In this document: positions 26,528 through 37,420 of the stretch, in pieces
Layout of the letters: every line of letters starts with the position of its first letter
How positions within the stretch are numbered: position 1 is the stretch's first letter
DNA from: Streptococcus sp. HMSC034E03
GTDB taxonomy: Bacteria; Bacillota; Bacilli; Lactobacillales; Streptococcaceae
Assembly: GCF_001811505.1 (NCBI RefSeq)
Contig: NZ_KV804967.1
Location: forward strand, 1-44,470
DNA length: 44,470 nucleotides
Direction: 5' to 3'
Made by a program: the position numbers and the translations under genes
The notes under the pieces: generated by a model
Database searches by the model: none
What the model saw: only the letters and a program-made list of their open reading frames with translations
Told to the model about the DNA's origin: nothing

Positions 26528-27397
26528 ATGAAAGGTATTATTCTCGCGGGTGGTTCGGGGACACGTTTATATCCGTTGACTCGAGCTGCATCAAAACAAC
26601 TGATGCCGGTTTATGATAAACCGATGATTTACTACCCACTTTCAACATTGATGTTGGCTGGGATTAGGGATATTTTGATTATCTCAACTCCTCAAGATTT
26701 GCCTCGTTTCAAAGAACTTTTGCAAGATGGCTCTGAGTTCGGGATTAAACTTTCTTATGCAGAGCAACCGAGTCCAGATGGTTTGGCACAAGCCTTTATC
26801 ATTGGGGAAGAGTTTATTGGCGATGATAGTGTTGCTCTGATCTTAGGTGACAATATCTATCATGGTCCTGGCCTTTCGAAGATGCTACAAAAGGCAGCTA
26901 GTAAGGAGTCAGGAGCAACTGTGTTTGGCTATCATGTGAAGGATCCAGAACGCTTTGGCGTTGTTGAGTTTGACAAGGATATGAACGCTATTTCTATCGA
27001 AGAAAAGCCAGAGCATCCTCGTTCCAATTATGCAGTTACAGGTCTCTATTTCTACGATAATGATGTGGTAGAAATTGCCAAAAATATAAAACCAAGCCCG
27101 CGTGGTGAATTGGAAATTACAGATGTCAACAAGGCTTACCTAGATCGTGGAGATTTATCGGTTGAGGTTATGGGACGTGGCTTTGCTTGGTTGGATACTG
27201 GCACTCATGAAAGTTTGCTAGAGGCGTCACAGTACATCGAGACAGTTCAACGAATGCAAAATGTTCAGGTGGCGAACTTGGAAGAAATTGCTTACCGTAT
27301 GGGCTATATCAGTCGCGAAGATGTATTGGCCTTAGCCCAACCACTTAAGAAAAATGAATACGGGCAGTATCTGCTCCGTTTGATTGGAGAAGCATAG
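26528..27397 (+). CDS. rmlA: Glucose-1-phosphate thymidylyltransferase
   Basis: RmlA makes dTDP-glucose from dTTP and glucose-1-phosphate, the first step to dTDP-L-rhamnose. The 289-residue protein starts [18 protein letters not shown], the nucleotide-binding signature, with [28 protein letters not shown] and [10 protein letters not shown] following. Length is standard. AAAGGTA lies upstream of the ATG. rmlC starts immediately after its stop codon. Codon use here resembles housekeeping genes more than the AT-rich genes just upstream, as is usual for rml genes at capsule borders. Confidence 0.97.
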   Translation: MKGIILAGGSGTRLYPLTRAASKQLMPVYDKPMIYYPLSTLMLAGIRDILIISTPQDLPRFKELLQDGSEFGIKLSYAEQPSPDGLAQAFIIGEEFIGDDSVALILGDNIYHGPGLSKMLQKAASKESGATVFGYHVKDPERFGVVEFDKDMNAISIEEKPEHPRSNYAVTGLYFYDNDVVEIAKNIKPSPRGELEITDVNKAYLDRGDLSVEVMGRGFAWLDTGTHESLLEASQYIETVQRMQNVQVANLEEIAYRMGYISREDVLALAQPLKKNEYGQYLLRLIGEA

Positions 27398-29052
<1,655 letters not shown>

Positions 29053-29078
29053 AAGGCAGAAACTTTCTGCTTTTTATT
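29053..29078 (+). terminator. Terminator or attenuator between rmlB and rmlD
   Basis: GCAGAA (29057-29062) pairs with TTCTGC (29066-29071) around a 3-nt loop and is followed by TTTTTATT. The short stem suggests partial termination rather than a full stop, since rmlD has no obvious promoter of its own. Confidence 0.6.
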
Positions 29079-29118
29079 GCTATACCGAAGAATTGTGAAT
29101 CAGTTGAAAGGAAGAAAA

Positions 29119-29970
29119 ATGATTTTAATTACAGGGGCAAATGGCCAATTAGGAACGGAACTTCGTTATTTATTAGATGAGCGTAATGAAGAATACGTTG
29201 CCGTAGATGTGGCTGAGATGGACATTACCGATGCAGCAATGGTGGAGAAAGTTTTTGAAGAGGTGAAACCGACTTTAGTTTACCATTGTGCAGCCTACAC
29301 AGCTGTTGATGCAGCTGAGGATGAAGGAAAAGAGTTGGACTTTGCCATCAATGTTACGGGGACAGAAAATGTCGCCAAAGCATCCGAAAAGCATGGTGCA
29401 ACTCTAGTCTACATCTCTACAGATTATGTATTTGACGGTAAGAAACCAGTTGGACAAGAGTGGGAAGTGGATGACAAACCAGATCCTCAAACGGAATATG
29501 GTCGTACTAAGCGTATGGGAGAAGAATTAGTTGAGAAGTATGTGTCTAATTTCTATATTATCCGTACTGCATGGGTATTTGGAAATTATGGCAAAAACTT
29601 CGTTTTTACCATGCAAAATCTTGCAAAAACTCATAAGACTTTAACAGTTGTAAATGATCAGCACGGTCGTCCGACTTGGACTCGTACCTTGGCTGAATTC
29701 ATGACCTACCTAGCTGAAAACCGTAAGGAATTTGGTTATTATCATTTGTCAAATGATGCTACAGAAGACACAACTTGGTATGATTTTGCAGTTGAAATTT
29801 TGAAAGATACAGATGTGGAAATCAAGCCAGTAGATTCCAGTCAATTTCCAGCAAAAGCTAAACGTCCCCTAAACTCAACGATGAGTCTGGCCAAAGCCAA
29901 ATCTACAGGATTTGTCATCCCAACTTGGCAAGATGCCTTGAAAGAATTTTATAAACAAGAAGTGAGATAA
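29119..29970 (+). CDS. rmlD: dTDP-4-dehydrorhamnose reductase
   Basis: RmlD completes dTDP-L-rhamnose synthesis using NAD(P)H. The 283-residue protein starts MILITGANGQLGTEL (cofactor loop) and has ISTDYVFDG and the catalytic Tyr-x3-Lys in YGRTKRMG. An upstream in-frame ATG at 29077 would add 14 residues but overlaps the hairpin, and the SD GAAAGGAAG is right for 29119. The product feeds WchF. Confidence 0.97.
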   Translation: MILITGANGQLGTELRYLLDERNEEYVAVDVAEMDITDAAMVEKVFEEVKPTLVYHCAAYTAVDAAEDEGKELDFAINVTGTENVAKASEKHGATLVYISTDYVFDGKKPVGQEWEVDDKPDPQTEYGRTKRMGEELVEKYVSNFYIIRTAWVFGNYGKNFVFTMQNLAKTHKTLTVVNDQHGRPTWTRTLAEFMTYLAENRKEFGYYHLSNDATEDTTWYDFAVEILKDTDVEIKPVDSSQFPAKAKRPLNSTMSLAKAKSTGFVIPTWQDALKEFYKQEVR

Positions 29971-30032
29971 GCAATAGAATGATTTTCTAGTCTAATAAAA
30001 GAGGCAGATAATGAACTCCAAAGGAGCTTAAG

Positions 30033-30195
30033 ATGTACGATTATCTGTTGTAGGTGTGGGCCTTTTTTGGTGCAGTGTTTGTCCATGAAGCGACCTTAAA
30101 AGGCAAAAAGTAAAAGTCATTGAAAAAGGAATCACATCGCGGGTAATATCTATACCCGTGAAGAGGAAGGTATTCAAGTTCATCAGTATGGAGGG
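30033..30195 (+). pseudogene. glf: Wrecked 5' fragment of UDP-galactopyranose mutase
   Basis: Allowing several frameshifts, this stretch encodes MYDYL, VGVGLFGAVFVHEAT, KVKVIEK, GNIYTREEEGI and VHQYGG. These are the first 55 or so residues of Glf, the flavoenzyme that converts UDP-galactopyranose to UDP-galactofuranose. An extra T breaks GLFGA, and another shift lies right after MYDYL. About 85 percent of the gene is missing; the homology stops where the DUF1919 leader begins. It still has an SD (AAAGGAG) 5' of the ATG. The locus cannot supply galactofuranose unless another glf exists elsewhere. Confidence 0.88.
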
Positions 30196-30204
30196 AAGAA
30201 TAGT

Positions 30205-30843
30205 ATGATAAAATATTTTTTAAAAGCATTAGAATTTAATATGATTAAGAAGAAAAGATTAGATTTAAAAAATTCTGACTTCACGATAATAAGCTCTAAC
30301 TGTCTTGGAGGTGTAATAAGTCATAAATTAGGGCTTAAATTTATGTCTCCAACAGTGAACTTGTTTATCGAACCCAGCTCATTTGTTAAGTTTTGTAAGA
30401 ATTTGACTTACTATTTTGAGCAACCACTAGCGGAAAAAGAATGGTCAGGTGATTATCCTATCGCTTTATGTAATGATATAGAGATACATGGTTTACATTA
30501 TAAAAATTTTTCAGAATTAAAAGATAAATGGAATGAAAGAAAGAGAAGAGTAAATTTGGACAATTTATTTATTTTCATGATAGAGCGGGATGGATGTACA
30601 TATGAAGATATATTGGAATTTGATAAATTATCCTATAAAAATAAAGTTGTGTTCGTAAGTAAGGAGATGCCAGAAATAAAGTCTGCCATACATATTCCAA
30701 AAGCTAATGAAACAATTAATGGTAAAATACAAGTGAAAAGTCTACTAGGATATAGAAATATACTGGTAGGAAAAAGAGATATTGATCTTTTTGATTATAT
30801 TAAATTTTTTAATGAAGGAATAATACAATTAAATAGAAAATAG
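30205..30843 (+). CDS. DUF1919 polysaccharide-biosynthesis protein
   Basis: This 212-residue protein matches the DUF1919 family (PF08942), found in exopolysaccharide loci and of unknown activity. The signature is IISSNCLGGVISHKLGLKF (about 29-47) followed by SPTVNLFIEPSSFVKFCKNL; later come GDYPIALCNDIEIHGLHY and FIFMIERDGCTYEDI. No signal peptide or membrane segment is seen. The start at 30205 has GGAGGGAAG upstream, which lies in the tail of the glf fragment; Met13 is an alternative. The gene is very AT-rich, unlike rmlD. It may act on the polymer, or it may be a leftover of an earlier serotype segment that also removed most of glf. Confidence 0.78.
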   Translation: MIKYFLKALEFNMIKKKRLDLKNSDFTIISSNCLGGVISHKLGLKFMSPTVNLFIEPSSFVKFCKNLTYYFEQPLAEKEWSGDYPIALCNDIEIHGLHYKNFSELKDKWNERKRRVNLDNLFIFMIERDGCTYEDILEFDKLSYKNKVVFVSKEMPEIKSAIHIPKANETINGKIQVKSLLGYRNILVGKRDIDLFDYIKFFNEGIIQLNRK

Positions 30844-30889
30844 GGATATTTTTGAAATAAAATATGAAATTTTGATTAATAAAACTCTA

Positions 30890-30907
30890 AGCAGGCAGAT
30901 CCTGCTA
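30890..30907. other. Small GC-rich stem-loop
   Basis: AGCAGG (30890-30895) pairs with CCTGCT (30902-30907). No T-run follows. It lies just before the IS remnant and may mark an old element edge. Confidence 0.3.
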
Positions 30908-30925
30908 ACTCATGACAAAATAAGA

Positions 30926-31038
30926 TGAAATCCGTCATTGCTTGCACCCATAAGATTCTTAGAATCATTTACAAACTACTCTCCATCAAGCAGACTTATC
31001 AAACAGAAAAGGCGCTAGGACTGAGGAAACAGTTCTAA
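30926..31038 (+). pseudogene. C-terminal remnant of an IS110-like transposase
   Basis: The stretch encodes MKSVIACTHKILR and then IIYKLLSIKQTYQTEKALGL before a stop. The K-S-V-I-A-x3-K-I-L-R-x-I-Y pattern resembles the extreme C-terminus of IS110/IS116/IS902 transposases. The length is not a multiple of three, so one frameshift lies within it. No further transposase or inverted ends are visible. The family call is by eye and could be another transposase group. Confidence 0.4.
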
Positions 31039-31042
31039 CGCC
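31011..31042. terminator. Strong hairpin at the end of the IS remnant
   Basis: GGCGCTAGGACTG (31011-31023) pairs with CAGTTCTAACGCC (31030-31042), 13 bp with two G-T type mismatches. It is flanked by A-runs on the plus strand, so on the minus strand TTTT follows it. It may act as a terminator for transcription from the right. Confidence 0.55.
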
Positions 31043-31136
31043 CAAAATAAAAAAATTCAATTCAATTATAGTATAGAACAAGAAGTGATTTTTTGCGCTT
31101 TTTTACTGTTTTTTTCAAATAAAAGTCGGAGGAGCT

Positions 31137-31270
31137 AAAAACTCAATTTGAAGATAAAATTGAGTAAATCTTTCCGTTATAAAACGCATAGTATCAAGTT
31201 TTTTGAACATCTGATATTATGCGTTTTCTTATTTTAAGGGGGCGTTTGCCCAGCCGTTTTCTTTTTATTT
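31137..31270 (+). repeat. Locus-flanking repeat, right copy, with terminator hairpin
   Basis: This is the second copy of the element at 10499-10630, in the same orientation. It contains the ACTCAATTT/AAATTGAGT hairpin, then the AAAACGCATAGTAT stem (31180-31194) paired with ATATTATGCGTTTT (31213-31227), then a T-rich tail. The two copies share their order, spacing and tail; similarity ends just after TCTTTTTATT. It separates the polysaccharide locus from ftsA. Confidence 0.8.
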
Positions 31271-31359
31271 ACCCACCGATGAAATCGTCGGATAATTATA
31301 AAAATTCAAGAAAAAGCTTGGTTAAATGTTAGAAAATTCGAGCACGAATGTATTTTTTG

Positions 31360-31368
31360 TGTTATAAT
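31360..31368 (+). promoter_or_regulatory. ftsA promoter, extended -10
   Basis: TGT-TATAAT (31360-31368) is an extended -10 box with no good -35 partner. The predicted leader to the ftsA ATG is about 75 nt. It probably drives the ftsA-to-divIVA block. Confidence 0.6.
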
Positions 31369-31447
31369 ATTCTGTGAGTAGTTATGCCTTGGTGTAGCTA
31401 TTAAAAATAGAAGTGTGAAACTGGTAAGATAGAGAGGACGCAGTGTA

Positions 31448-32821
31448 ATGACTAGGAATGGTTTTTTTACAGGCTTAGATATTGGAACTAGCTCTATTAA
31501 AGTGTTGGTTGCAGAGCTTGTAAATGGTGAAGTGAATGTAATTGGCGTAAGCAATGCCAAAAGTAAAGGTGTCAAAGATGGGATTATCGTTGACATTGAA
31601 GCAGCAGCGACTGCTATTAAGTCTGCGATTTCTCAAGCCGAAGAAAAAGCAGGAATTTCAATCAAGTCTGTAAACGTTGGTTTACCAGCTAATTTGCTGC
31701 AAGTTGAGCCAACTCAAGGCATGATTCCGGTGACATCAGATACAAGAGAAATTACAGATCAAGATGTTGAAAATGTGGTTAAATCAGCTTTGACTAAAAG
31801 TATGACTCCAGACCGTGAAGTTATCACCTTTATTCCAGAGGAATTTGTCGTAGATGGATTCCAAGGAATTCGTGATCCTCGTGGAATGATGGGGGTGCGT
31901 TTGGAAATGCGCGGTCTCTTGTACACTGGCCCACGTACGATTCTCCATAATCTTCGTAAAACTGTAGAGCGTGTAGGCATTCAAGTCGATAACGTGATTA
32001 TTTCACCTCTTGCAATGGTTCACTCTGTCTTGAATGAAGGTGAACGTGAGTTTGGTGCGACTGTTATCGACATGGGTGGTGGTCAAACGACTGTTGCCAC
32101 TATTCGCAACCAAGAACTTCAATATACAAATGTCAACCAAGAGGGTGGCGATTATGTCACAAAAGACATTTCAAAAGTTCTTAAGACTTCTAAGAAAATT
32201 GCAGAAGGTCTAAAATTGAACTATGGTGAAGCTTATCCACCGCTAGCTAGCAAGGAAACTTTCCAAGTTGAAGTAATCGGTGAAGTTGAACCAGTTGAAG
32301 TAACTGAAGAATACTTGGCTGAGATTATTTCAGCAAGACTTAAGCACATTTTTGAGCAAATTAAGCAAGATTTGGAAAGACGTCACCTATTAGACTTGCC
32401 AGGAGGTATTGCTTTGATTGGTGGGAATGCCCTCCTTCCAGGTGTCGTTGAATTGGCTCAAGAAGTATTTGGAGTCCGTGTTAAGTTATTCGTACCAAAT
32501 CAAGTTGGGATTCGCAATCCTGCTTTTGCCCATGTCATTAGCTTGTCAGAATTCGCTGGAAGCCTTACTGAAGTGAATGTTCTAGCTCAGCGAGCAATTC
32601 GAGGAGAACGTACTTTAAGTCACCAGTCACTTGACTTTATAAATTCAGCTCAACCAGTTTCACCTGTTTCTCCACGACCAGTATTTAATACAGTGACAAC
32701 TTCTGAGCCTGAAACAACTCAATCTGTTGAACCAGTAGCTCCTCTTCAATCGGAAGAAAAGAGCAAAGGTAAATTAACGGATCGTTTCCGTAGCTTGATT
32801 GGAAGCATGTTTGACGAATAA
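31448..32821 (+). CDS. ftsA: Cell division protein FtsA
   Basis: FtsA is the actin-like ATPase that ties FtsZ filaments to the membrane and recruits the divisome. The 457-residue protein opens GFFTGLDIGTSSIKVLVAEL (phosphate-1 loop), has ATVIDMGGGQTTVA (phosphate-2) and GGIALIGGNALLPG (adenosine motif). It ends in the amphipathic membrane-targeting helix LTDRFRSLIGSMF. The start fits streptococcal FtsA (M-x-R-x-GFFTGLD). An AGAGAGG SD-like stretch lies about 12 nt upstream. ftsZ follows after 17 nt. Confidence 0.97.
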   Translation: MTRNGFFTGLDIGTSSIKVLVAELVNGEVNVIGVSNAKSKGVKDGIIVDIEAAATAIKSAISQAEEKAGISIKSVNVGLPANLLQVEPTQGMIPVTSDTREITDQDVENVVKSALTKSMTPDREVITFIPEEFVVDGFQGIRDPRGMMGVRLEMRGLLYTGPRTILHNLRKTVERVGIQVDNVIISPLAMVHSVLNEGEREFGATVIDMGGGQTTVATIRNQELQYTNVNQEGGDYVTKDISKVLKTSKKIAEGLKLNYGEAYPPLASKETFQVEVIGEVEPVEVTEEYLAEIISARLKHIFEQIKQDLERRHLLDLPGGIALIGGNALLPGVVELAQEVFGVRVKLFVPNQVGIRNPAFAHVISLSEFAGSLTEVNVLAQRAIRGERTLSHQSLDFINSAQPVSPVSPRPVFNTVTTSEPETTQSVEPVAPLQSEEKSKGKLTDRFRSLIGSMFDE

Positions 32822-32826
32822 AATAG

Positions 32827-34095
<1,269 letters not shown>

Positions 34096-34100
34096 TGAAG

Positions 34101-34772
34101 ATGAATTTAAAAGAAAATACGAACCTTGTTTTTCAACAGATATCGAATGCAGTTCAGGAAGCCGGTCGTGAAAACGACTCGGTTTCTGTGATTGCGGTGA
34201 CCAAATATGTAGATGTTGAAACAGCCTCAGCTTTGGTTTCGCAAGGAGTGCAACACATTGGTGAGAACCGTGTTGATAAATTTCTTGACAAGTATCATGC
34301 TCTAAGTGATAAGAATCTTACCTGGCATTTGATTGGAACCTTACAGAGACGTAAAGTCAAGGAAGTGATTTCTTATGTGGATTATTTTCATGCTTTAGAT
34401 TCCTTAAAGCTAGCTCAGGAAATTCAAAAACGAGCAGACCACAAGATTAAGTGCTTTTTGCAAGTAAATATTTCTAAGGAAGAGAGCAAGCACGGTTTTT
34501 CGAAAGAAGAATTGTTAGCCCTCTTACCAGAACTTTCAGAATTAGACCAGATTGAGTATGTGGGACTGATGACCATGGCTCCATTTGATGCAACTAGTCA
34601 AGAATTACTAGAGATATTTAAAGAAACGCAAGAATTGCAAAAAAACATTCAAGAAAAACATCTCCCCAATATGCCGATGACAGAACTAAGTATGGGTATG
34701 AGTCGAGACTTCAAAGAAGCGATTCAATGTGGTTCAACTTTCGTTCGAATCGGCACAGCATTTTTTAAGTAG
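34101..34772 (+). CDS. ylmE: PLP-homeostasis protein YlmE (YggS/PROSC family)
   Basis: This 223-residue pyridoxal-phosphate-binding, alanine-racemase-like protein is part of the conserved ftsZ-ylmE-sepF cluster and helps balance cellular PLP. Motifs are IAVTKYVDVE (PLP lysine), GENRVDK, WHLIGTLQRRK, NISKEESKHGF and LSMGMSRDFKEAI. Starts at TTG 34092, ATG 34095 and ATG 34101 are all in frame; MNLKEN at 34101 matches family length. No strong SD is seen, and 34095 overlaps the ftsZ stop, so translation is probably coupled. Confidence 0.93.
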   Translation: MNLKENTNLVFQQISNAVQEAGRENDSVSVIAVTKYVDVETASALVSQGVQHIGENRVDKFLDKYHALSDKNLTWHLIGTLQRRKVKEVISYVDYFHALDSLKLAQEIQKRADHKIKCFLQVNISKEESKHGFSKEELLALLPELSELDQIEYVGLMTMAPFDATSQELLEIFKETQELQKNIQEKHLPNMPMTELSMGMSRDFKEAIQCGSTFVRIGTAFFK

Positions 34773-34781
34773 GAAATAACC

Positions 34782-35333
34782 ATGTCACTAAAAAATAAAT
34801 TTGAAAAGTTTATAGATTATTTCACTGAAGATGGAGAAGAAGTGGCACCAAACGTTGCTGAATTAAAGCCTGAAAAAACGCTAACATCAGTTTCTGCCCC
34901 CATGGAAGAACTTCCACAAGCTCAACAACTTCCTCAGCCTTCACAAGTGAATTCAAAGGAAAAAAATATTACGCGCCTTCATGCTCGTCAGCAAGAATTA
35001 GCGATGAAGAGTCATCGTAGTACAGAAAAGGTAACCATTGATGTTCGTTATCCTCGTCGCTACGAAGATGCAACGGATATCGTTGATTTACTAGCAGGCA
35101 ATGAAAGTATTTTAATCGATTTCCAATACATGACTGAAGTACAAGCGCGTCGTTGTCTAGACTATTTAGATGGAGCTCGTCATGTACTTGCTGGTGAATT
35201 AAGAAAGGTTGCAAATACCATGTACCTTTTGACACCGGTAGGAGTTGTGGTTAACATCGAAGATATTCGTTTGCCAGAGGGAACTCATGGTGAAGAGTTT
35301 GATTTCGATATGAAGAGAAAACGAGTGAGATAA
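34782..35333 (+). CDS. sepF: Septum protein SepF (YlmF)
   Basis: SepF binds FtsZ and the membrane and helps shape the division septum. The 183-residue protein has an N-terminal membrane-binding helix ([14 protein letters not shown]), a proline/glutamine-rich linker (about 25-75), and the C-terminal SepF dimerisation domain with [17 protein letters not shown] and [10 protein letters not shown]. It ends one base into the start of ylmG. Confidence 0.95.
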   Translation: MSLKNKFEKFIDYFTEDGEEVAPNVAELKPEKTLTSVSAPMEELPQAQQLPQPSQVNSKEKNITRLHARQQELAMKSHRSTEKVTIDVRYPRRYEDATDIVDLLAGNESILIDFQYMTEVQARRCLDYLDGARHVLAGELRKVANTMYLLTPVGVVVNIEDIRLPEGTHGEEFDFDMKRKRVR

Positions 35334-35596
35334 TGATATTTCTAGTTCGCTTTATTCAAAACGCTACAGATATCTATTCTATGATACTTGTAGCGTTTGC
35401 TCTCTTATCCTGGTTTCCAAATGCCTATGAGACTAGAGCAGGTCGTTTGTTGACTAATTTAGTCAAACCGATTCTTCAACCTTTGAGACGTCTGCCGCTA
35501 AGTATTGGTGGTTTAGATTTTTCAGTTTGGGTGGCCGTCCTTTTAGTTCATTTACTTGGAAACTATCTGATCCGTTTTCTTTTAATACTAGCATGA
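35333..35596 (+). CDS. ylmG: YggT-family membrane protein YlmG
   Basis: This 87-residue membrane protein has two hydrophobic segments (about 12-28 and 60-85) and the YggT motif LVKPILQPLRRLPL between them. In Gram-positives it lies in the division cluster; its exact role is not settled. It starts on the last base of sepF (TAATG overlap) and ends overlapping ylmH by 4 nt. Confidence 0.92.
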   Translation: MIFLVRFIQNATDIYSMILVAFALLSWFPNAYETRAGRLLTNLVKPILQPLRRLPLSIGGLDFSVWVAVLLVHLLGNYLIRFLLILA

Positions 35597-36378
35597 GAAA
35601 AGATATCTATCAGCATTTTTCAGTCGAGGATATTCCTTTTATTGATAAAGGTTTGGAGTGGCTCAGGCAGGTTGAGGAGCACTACGCTCCCATCTTAACT
35701 CCCTTTATCAACCCCCATCAGGTCTTTATTTTAAAGACATTGGGCAATCATCAAGGGATTAAAGTTTTTTCTAGCAATGATTTTGTAGCTAGCGAGTATA
35801 GTCGTGTACTACTTGCACCAGATTATTTCATACCGACTTTGGCGGATTTTGAAATGGACTTGCTTGAGATTGTTTATTCTAGCAAGTTTGACCAATTGAC
35901 ACATTCCAAGATTTTAGGAACTGTTCTGAATCGTCTGGGAATCGATCGCAAGTTGTTTGGTGATATATTGGTAACGGAAAATAGAGCTCAAATCATTGTG
36001 GACCGAAAATTCACTTCTCTCTTTCAAGATGGGATTCAAAAGATTGCTCGATTGCCTGTCAAACTTGAAGTCAAATCCTTTGAAGAATTGATAGAAGCCG
36101 AGAGTGATTATCAGGAAAAGGAAGTTTTAGTTCCGAGTATGCGCTTGGATGCTTTCTTGTCAAATGTTCTGAAATTGTCTCGCTCGCAGACAGCTGATTT
36201 GTTAGAAAGAAAATATGTTCAGATAAATTACCATCTGGTTGAAAAATCTGATTATCAAGTTAAGATTGGTGATTTAGTAAGTGTCAGACGTTTTGGAAGG
36301 ATTAGTGTTCTGAGAGAAAATGGTCAAACAAAAAGGGATAAGAAGAAATTGACAATACAATTATTATTAAGTAAGTGA
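35593..36378 (+). CDS. ylmH: S4-domain RNA-binding protein YlmH
   Basis: This 261-residue protein has a C-terminal S4 RNA-binding domain (about 180-245: MRLDAFLSNVLKLSRSQTAD and RKYVQINYHLVEK). Family members in Bacillus act in ribosome rescue. MRKDIYQHF at 35593 is chosen because the ATGA overlap with ylmG is typical of this operon; an upstream in-frame ATG at 35527 would lie inside ylmG and add 22 unrelated residues. Confidence 0.93.
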   Translation: MRKDIYQHFSVEDIPFIDKGLEWLRQVEEHYAPILTPFINPHQVFILKTLGNHQGIKVFSSNDFVASEYSRVLLAPDYFIPTLADFEMDLLEIVYSSKFDQLTHSKILGTVLNRLGIDRKLFGDILVTENRAQIIVDRKFTSLFQDGIQKIARLPVKLEVKSFEELIEAESDYQEKEVLVPSMRLDAFLSNVLKLSRSQTADLLERKYVQINYHLVEKSDYQVKIGDLVSVRRFGRISVLRENGQTKRDKKKLTIQLLLSK

Positions 36379-36387
36379 GGGGAAAAT

Positions 36388-37146
36388 ATGCCAATTACAT
36401 CGTTAGAGATTAAGGATAAAAGCTTTAGTACTAAGTTTAGAGGTTTTGATCCTGAAGAAGTTGATGAATTTCTCGATATTGTAGTTCGAGACTATGAAAC
36501 ATTGGTTCGAAGTAACCATGATAAAGAGCAACAAATTAGAAATTTAGAAGAGCGTTTGTCTTATTTTGATGAGATGAAAGATTCATTGAGTCAGTCTGTT
36601 TTAATTGCTCAAGATACTGCCGAGCGAGTTAAACAGGCAGCTACTGAACGCTCTCATAATATTATTCATCATGCTGAACAGGAATCACAACGTTTGCTTG
36701 ATGAAGCTAAGTACAAGGCAAATGAAATTTTACGTCAAGCAACTGATAATGCTAAGAAGGTTGCGATTGAGACAGAAGAACTGAAGAATAAGAGTCGCGT
36801 CTTCCATCAACGCTTGAAATCTACAATTGAAAGTCAATTGGCCATCGTTGATTCATCTGATTGGGAAGAAATTTTACGTCCAACAGCAACTTATTTACAA
36901 ACTAGTGATGAGGTCTTTAAAGAGGTGGTTAGAGAGGCTTTGGGGGAAAATATTTCAGCATTTCATGAGGAGGAAGCCAATGATTTGACTCGTCAGTTTT
37001 CACCTGAAGAGGTTGCTGAGCTCCAAGCACGTATAGAAGCAACTAATCGTGAATTGATGGAAGCACAGGATGAATCAACTTTATCTGACTTATCTTCGTT
37101 AGTAAATAATGAAATGAGTTCTGAGTCTAAAGAGGATTCAGAATAA
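36388..37146 (+). CDS. divIVA: Cell division and polarity protein DivIVA
   Basis: DivIVA is a coiled-coil protein that senses curved membrane at septa and poles. The 252-residue protein begins with the DivIVA membrane-binding domain (MPITSLEIKDKSFSTKFRGF then DPEEVDEFLD), followed by long coiled coil (about 35-130) and an acidic C-terminal tail ending SSESKEDSE. AGGGGAAAA lies upstream, 9 nt after ylmH. It closes the division block; the ileS T-box leader follows. Confidence 0.96.
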   Translation: MPITSLEIKDKSFSTKFRGFDPEEVDEFLDIVVRDYETLVRSNHDKEQQIRNLEERLSYFDEMKDSLSQSVLIAQDTAERVKQAATERSHNIIHHAEQESQRLLDEAKYKANEILRQATDNAKKVAIETEELKNKSRVFHQRLKSTIESQLAIVDSSDWEEILRPTATYLQTSDEVFKEVVREALGENISAFHEEEANDLTRQFSPEEVAELQARIEATNRELMEAQDESTLSDLSSLVNNEMSSESKEDSE

Positions 37147-37164
37147 CAATTTCTCAACATTTGT

Positions 37165-37400
37165 AATTGTAAAATCTGAGAACAAGATCTTATCAAACAT
37201 ATTTTTAGCGAGTAGGAGATGGTGGAAGTCCTACAATCCCTGTTGATAAGATTATCCTCTCAAGTTATCAAGTCTGAAGTTAGTAGGATTTGACGTTCCC
37301 CACGTTACGGGAAAAGAGGGAGAAAGACTAGTTCTTTTTCCGAACAAAGGTGGTACCACGATTTTCGTCCTTTTTAGCGAGTCGTGGTTTTTATTTTGTC
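37165..37400 (+). promoter_or_regulatory. T-box riboswitch of ileS (isoleucine)
   Basis: The leader has the stem I AGTAGGAGATGG motif, with arms GATCTTATCAA (37184-37194) and TTGATAAGAT (37243-37252). An ATC specifier candidate lies at 37254-37256, matching isoleucine. The T-box sequence AAAGGTGGTACCACG (37347-37361) follows. The terminator pairs CCACGA (37356-37361) with TCGTGG (37382-37387), followed by a T-run. Uncharged tRNA-Ile should stabilise the antiterminator and allow ileS transcription. A weak TTGTAAAAT -10 lies at 37167-37175. Confidence 0.93.
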
Positions 37401-37420
37401 TATATAAAAAAGGAGATATC

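Noticed and set aside
30041..30229. Minus-strand open frame over the glf remnant
   Set aside because: The plus strand clearly holds Glf residues in shifting frames; the minus-strand frame is a by-product of the decay.
35527..35592. Longer YlmH starting MGGRPFSSF
   Set aside because: This start lies inside ylmG with unrelated residues; ATG 35593 overlaps the ylmG stop in the usual operon manner.
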